In this document: one piece after another, positions 63,810 through 64,000 of the stretch
Numbering within the stretch: position 1 is the first letter of the stretch
How the letters are laid out: each line of letters opens with the position of its first letter
Assembly: GCF_001885215.1 (NCBI RefSeq)
Contig: NZ_CP018091.1
Coordinates: 1,736,001-1,800,000 of the forward strand
Reading direction: 5' to 3'
Origin: Synechococcus sp. SynAce01
GTDB lineage: Bacteria > Cyanobacteriota > Cyanobacteriia > PCC-6307 > Cyanobiaceae
Length of the DNA stretch: 64,000 bases
Program-made: the position numbers and the translations under genes
Notes under the pieces: model-generated
What the model was told of the DNA's origin: nothing
Seen by the model: only the letters and a program-made list of their open reading frames with translations
Database searches by the model: none

Positions 63810-64000
63810 ATGCACATTCTCAAGAAGCCCGACCTCAGCGACCCCAGCCTGCGCGCCAAGCTCGCCAAGGGCATGGGGCACAACTACTACGGGGAGCCAG
63901 CCTGGCCGAACGACCTCCTCTATATCTTCCCTGTCGTGATCCTCGGCACGATCGCCTGTGTGGTCGGTCTGGCCGTTCTGGATCCCGCCATGCTGGGTGA
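63810..64000 (+). CDS. petD: Cytochrome b6f subunit IV (partial, cut by window end)
   Basis: First ~63 residues of subunit IV. It starts [20 protein letters not shown] and continues with [24 protein letters not shown], the standard PetD N-terminus and first membrane helix. Co-transcribed with petB as in all cyanobacteria. Confidence 0.97.
   Translation, partial: MHILKKPDLSDPSLRAKLAKGMGHNYYGEPAWPNDLLYIFPVVILGTIACVVGLAVLDPAMLG

Overview
The window comes from a phycoerythrin-containing unicellular picocyanobacterium of the Synechococcus/Cyanobium lineage. This is inferred from: photosystem genes (psaD, psbB, psbT, psbM, petB, petD); a cyanobacterial panC-cmk fusion and cyanobacterial-type gshA; a CCB-type cytochrome b6f assembly protein; high GC in the housekeeping parts; and a contiguous phycobilisome rod locus with phycocyanin, phycoerythrin, rod linkers, bilin lyases and bilin reductases.

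Layout. 1-17.8 kb is GC-rich housekeeping DNA. One minus-strand block reads mrp, rodA, a histidine-kinase-like gene, psaD, trpE, gshA (cut by the window start). It is followed by hemF, an amidase-like secreted protein, a complex C assembly protein, RNase D, a lipid-A-disaccharide-synthase-like protein, tRNA-Cys, an aldo/keto reductase, purM, rlpA and panC-cmk. About 18.1-40.2 kb is the phycobilisome rod region, visibly AT-richer than its flanks, ending close to tRNA-Phe. 40.4-64 kb returns to housekeeping DNA: comF, a sugar kinase, metK, rpsA, nrdR, psbB-psbT, psbM, dprA, prmC, a Mrp-type antiporter cluster, tRNA-Thr, a small LuxR regulator, minCDE, an HD hydrolase, ctpA and petB-petD (petD cut by the window end).

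The phycobilisome region is nearly self-sufficient for building phycoerythrin-I rods. cpcBA is followed by the lyase genes cpcEF. cpeBA is present twice, in two ~1.2 kb near-identical blocks about 6.3 kb apart with different upstream DNA. A cpeC-cpeE-cpeD linker run leads into cpeS-cpeT-cpeR. Between and beyond the two cpeBA copies lie cpeY, cpeF, cpeZ, an S-type lyase next to pebA-pebB (phycoerythrobilin synthesis), a second T-type lyase, a CpcL-type rod linker with a C-terminal membrane helix, a pentapeptide-repeat protein and several small unknowns. The lyases can be paired with every chromophore cysteine visible in the phycobiliproteins. No phycoerythrin-II (mpe) or recognisable phycourobilin isomerase gene is seen, so I infer a phycoerythrin-I, phycoerythrobilin-only pigment type.

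The items most worth attention are a divergent phycobiliprotein-like protein that keeps the Cys-x-Arg-Asp chromophore site (30025-30630), the cpeBA duplication with divergent promoters, the CpcL-type linker, and two candidate attenuators inside phycobilisome operons. All calls come from reading the sequence and translations; no database search was run.
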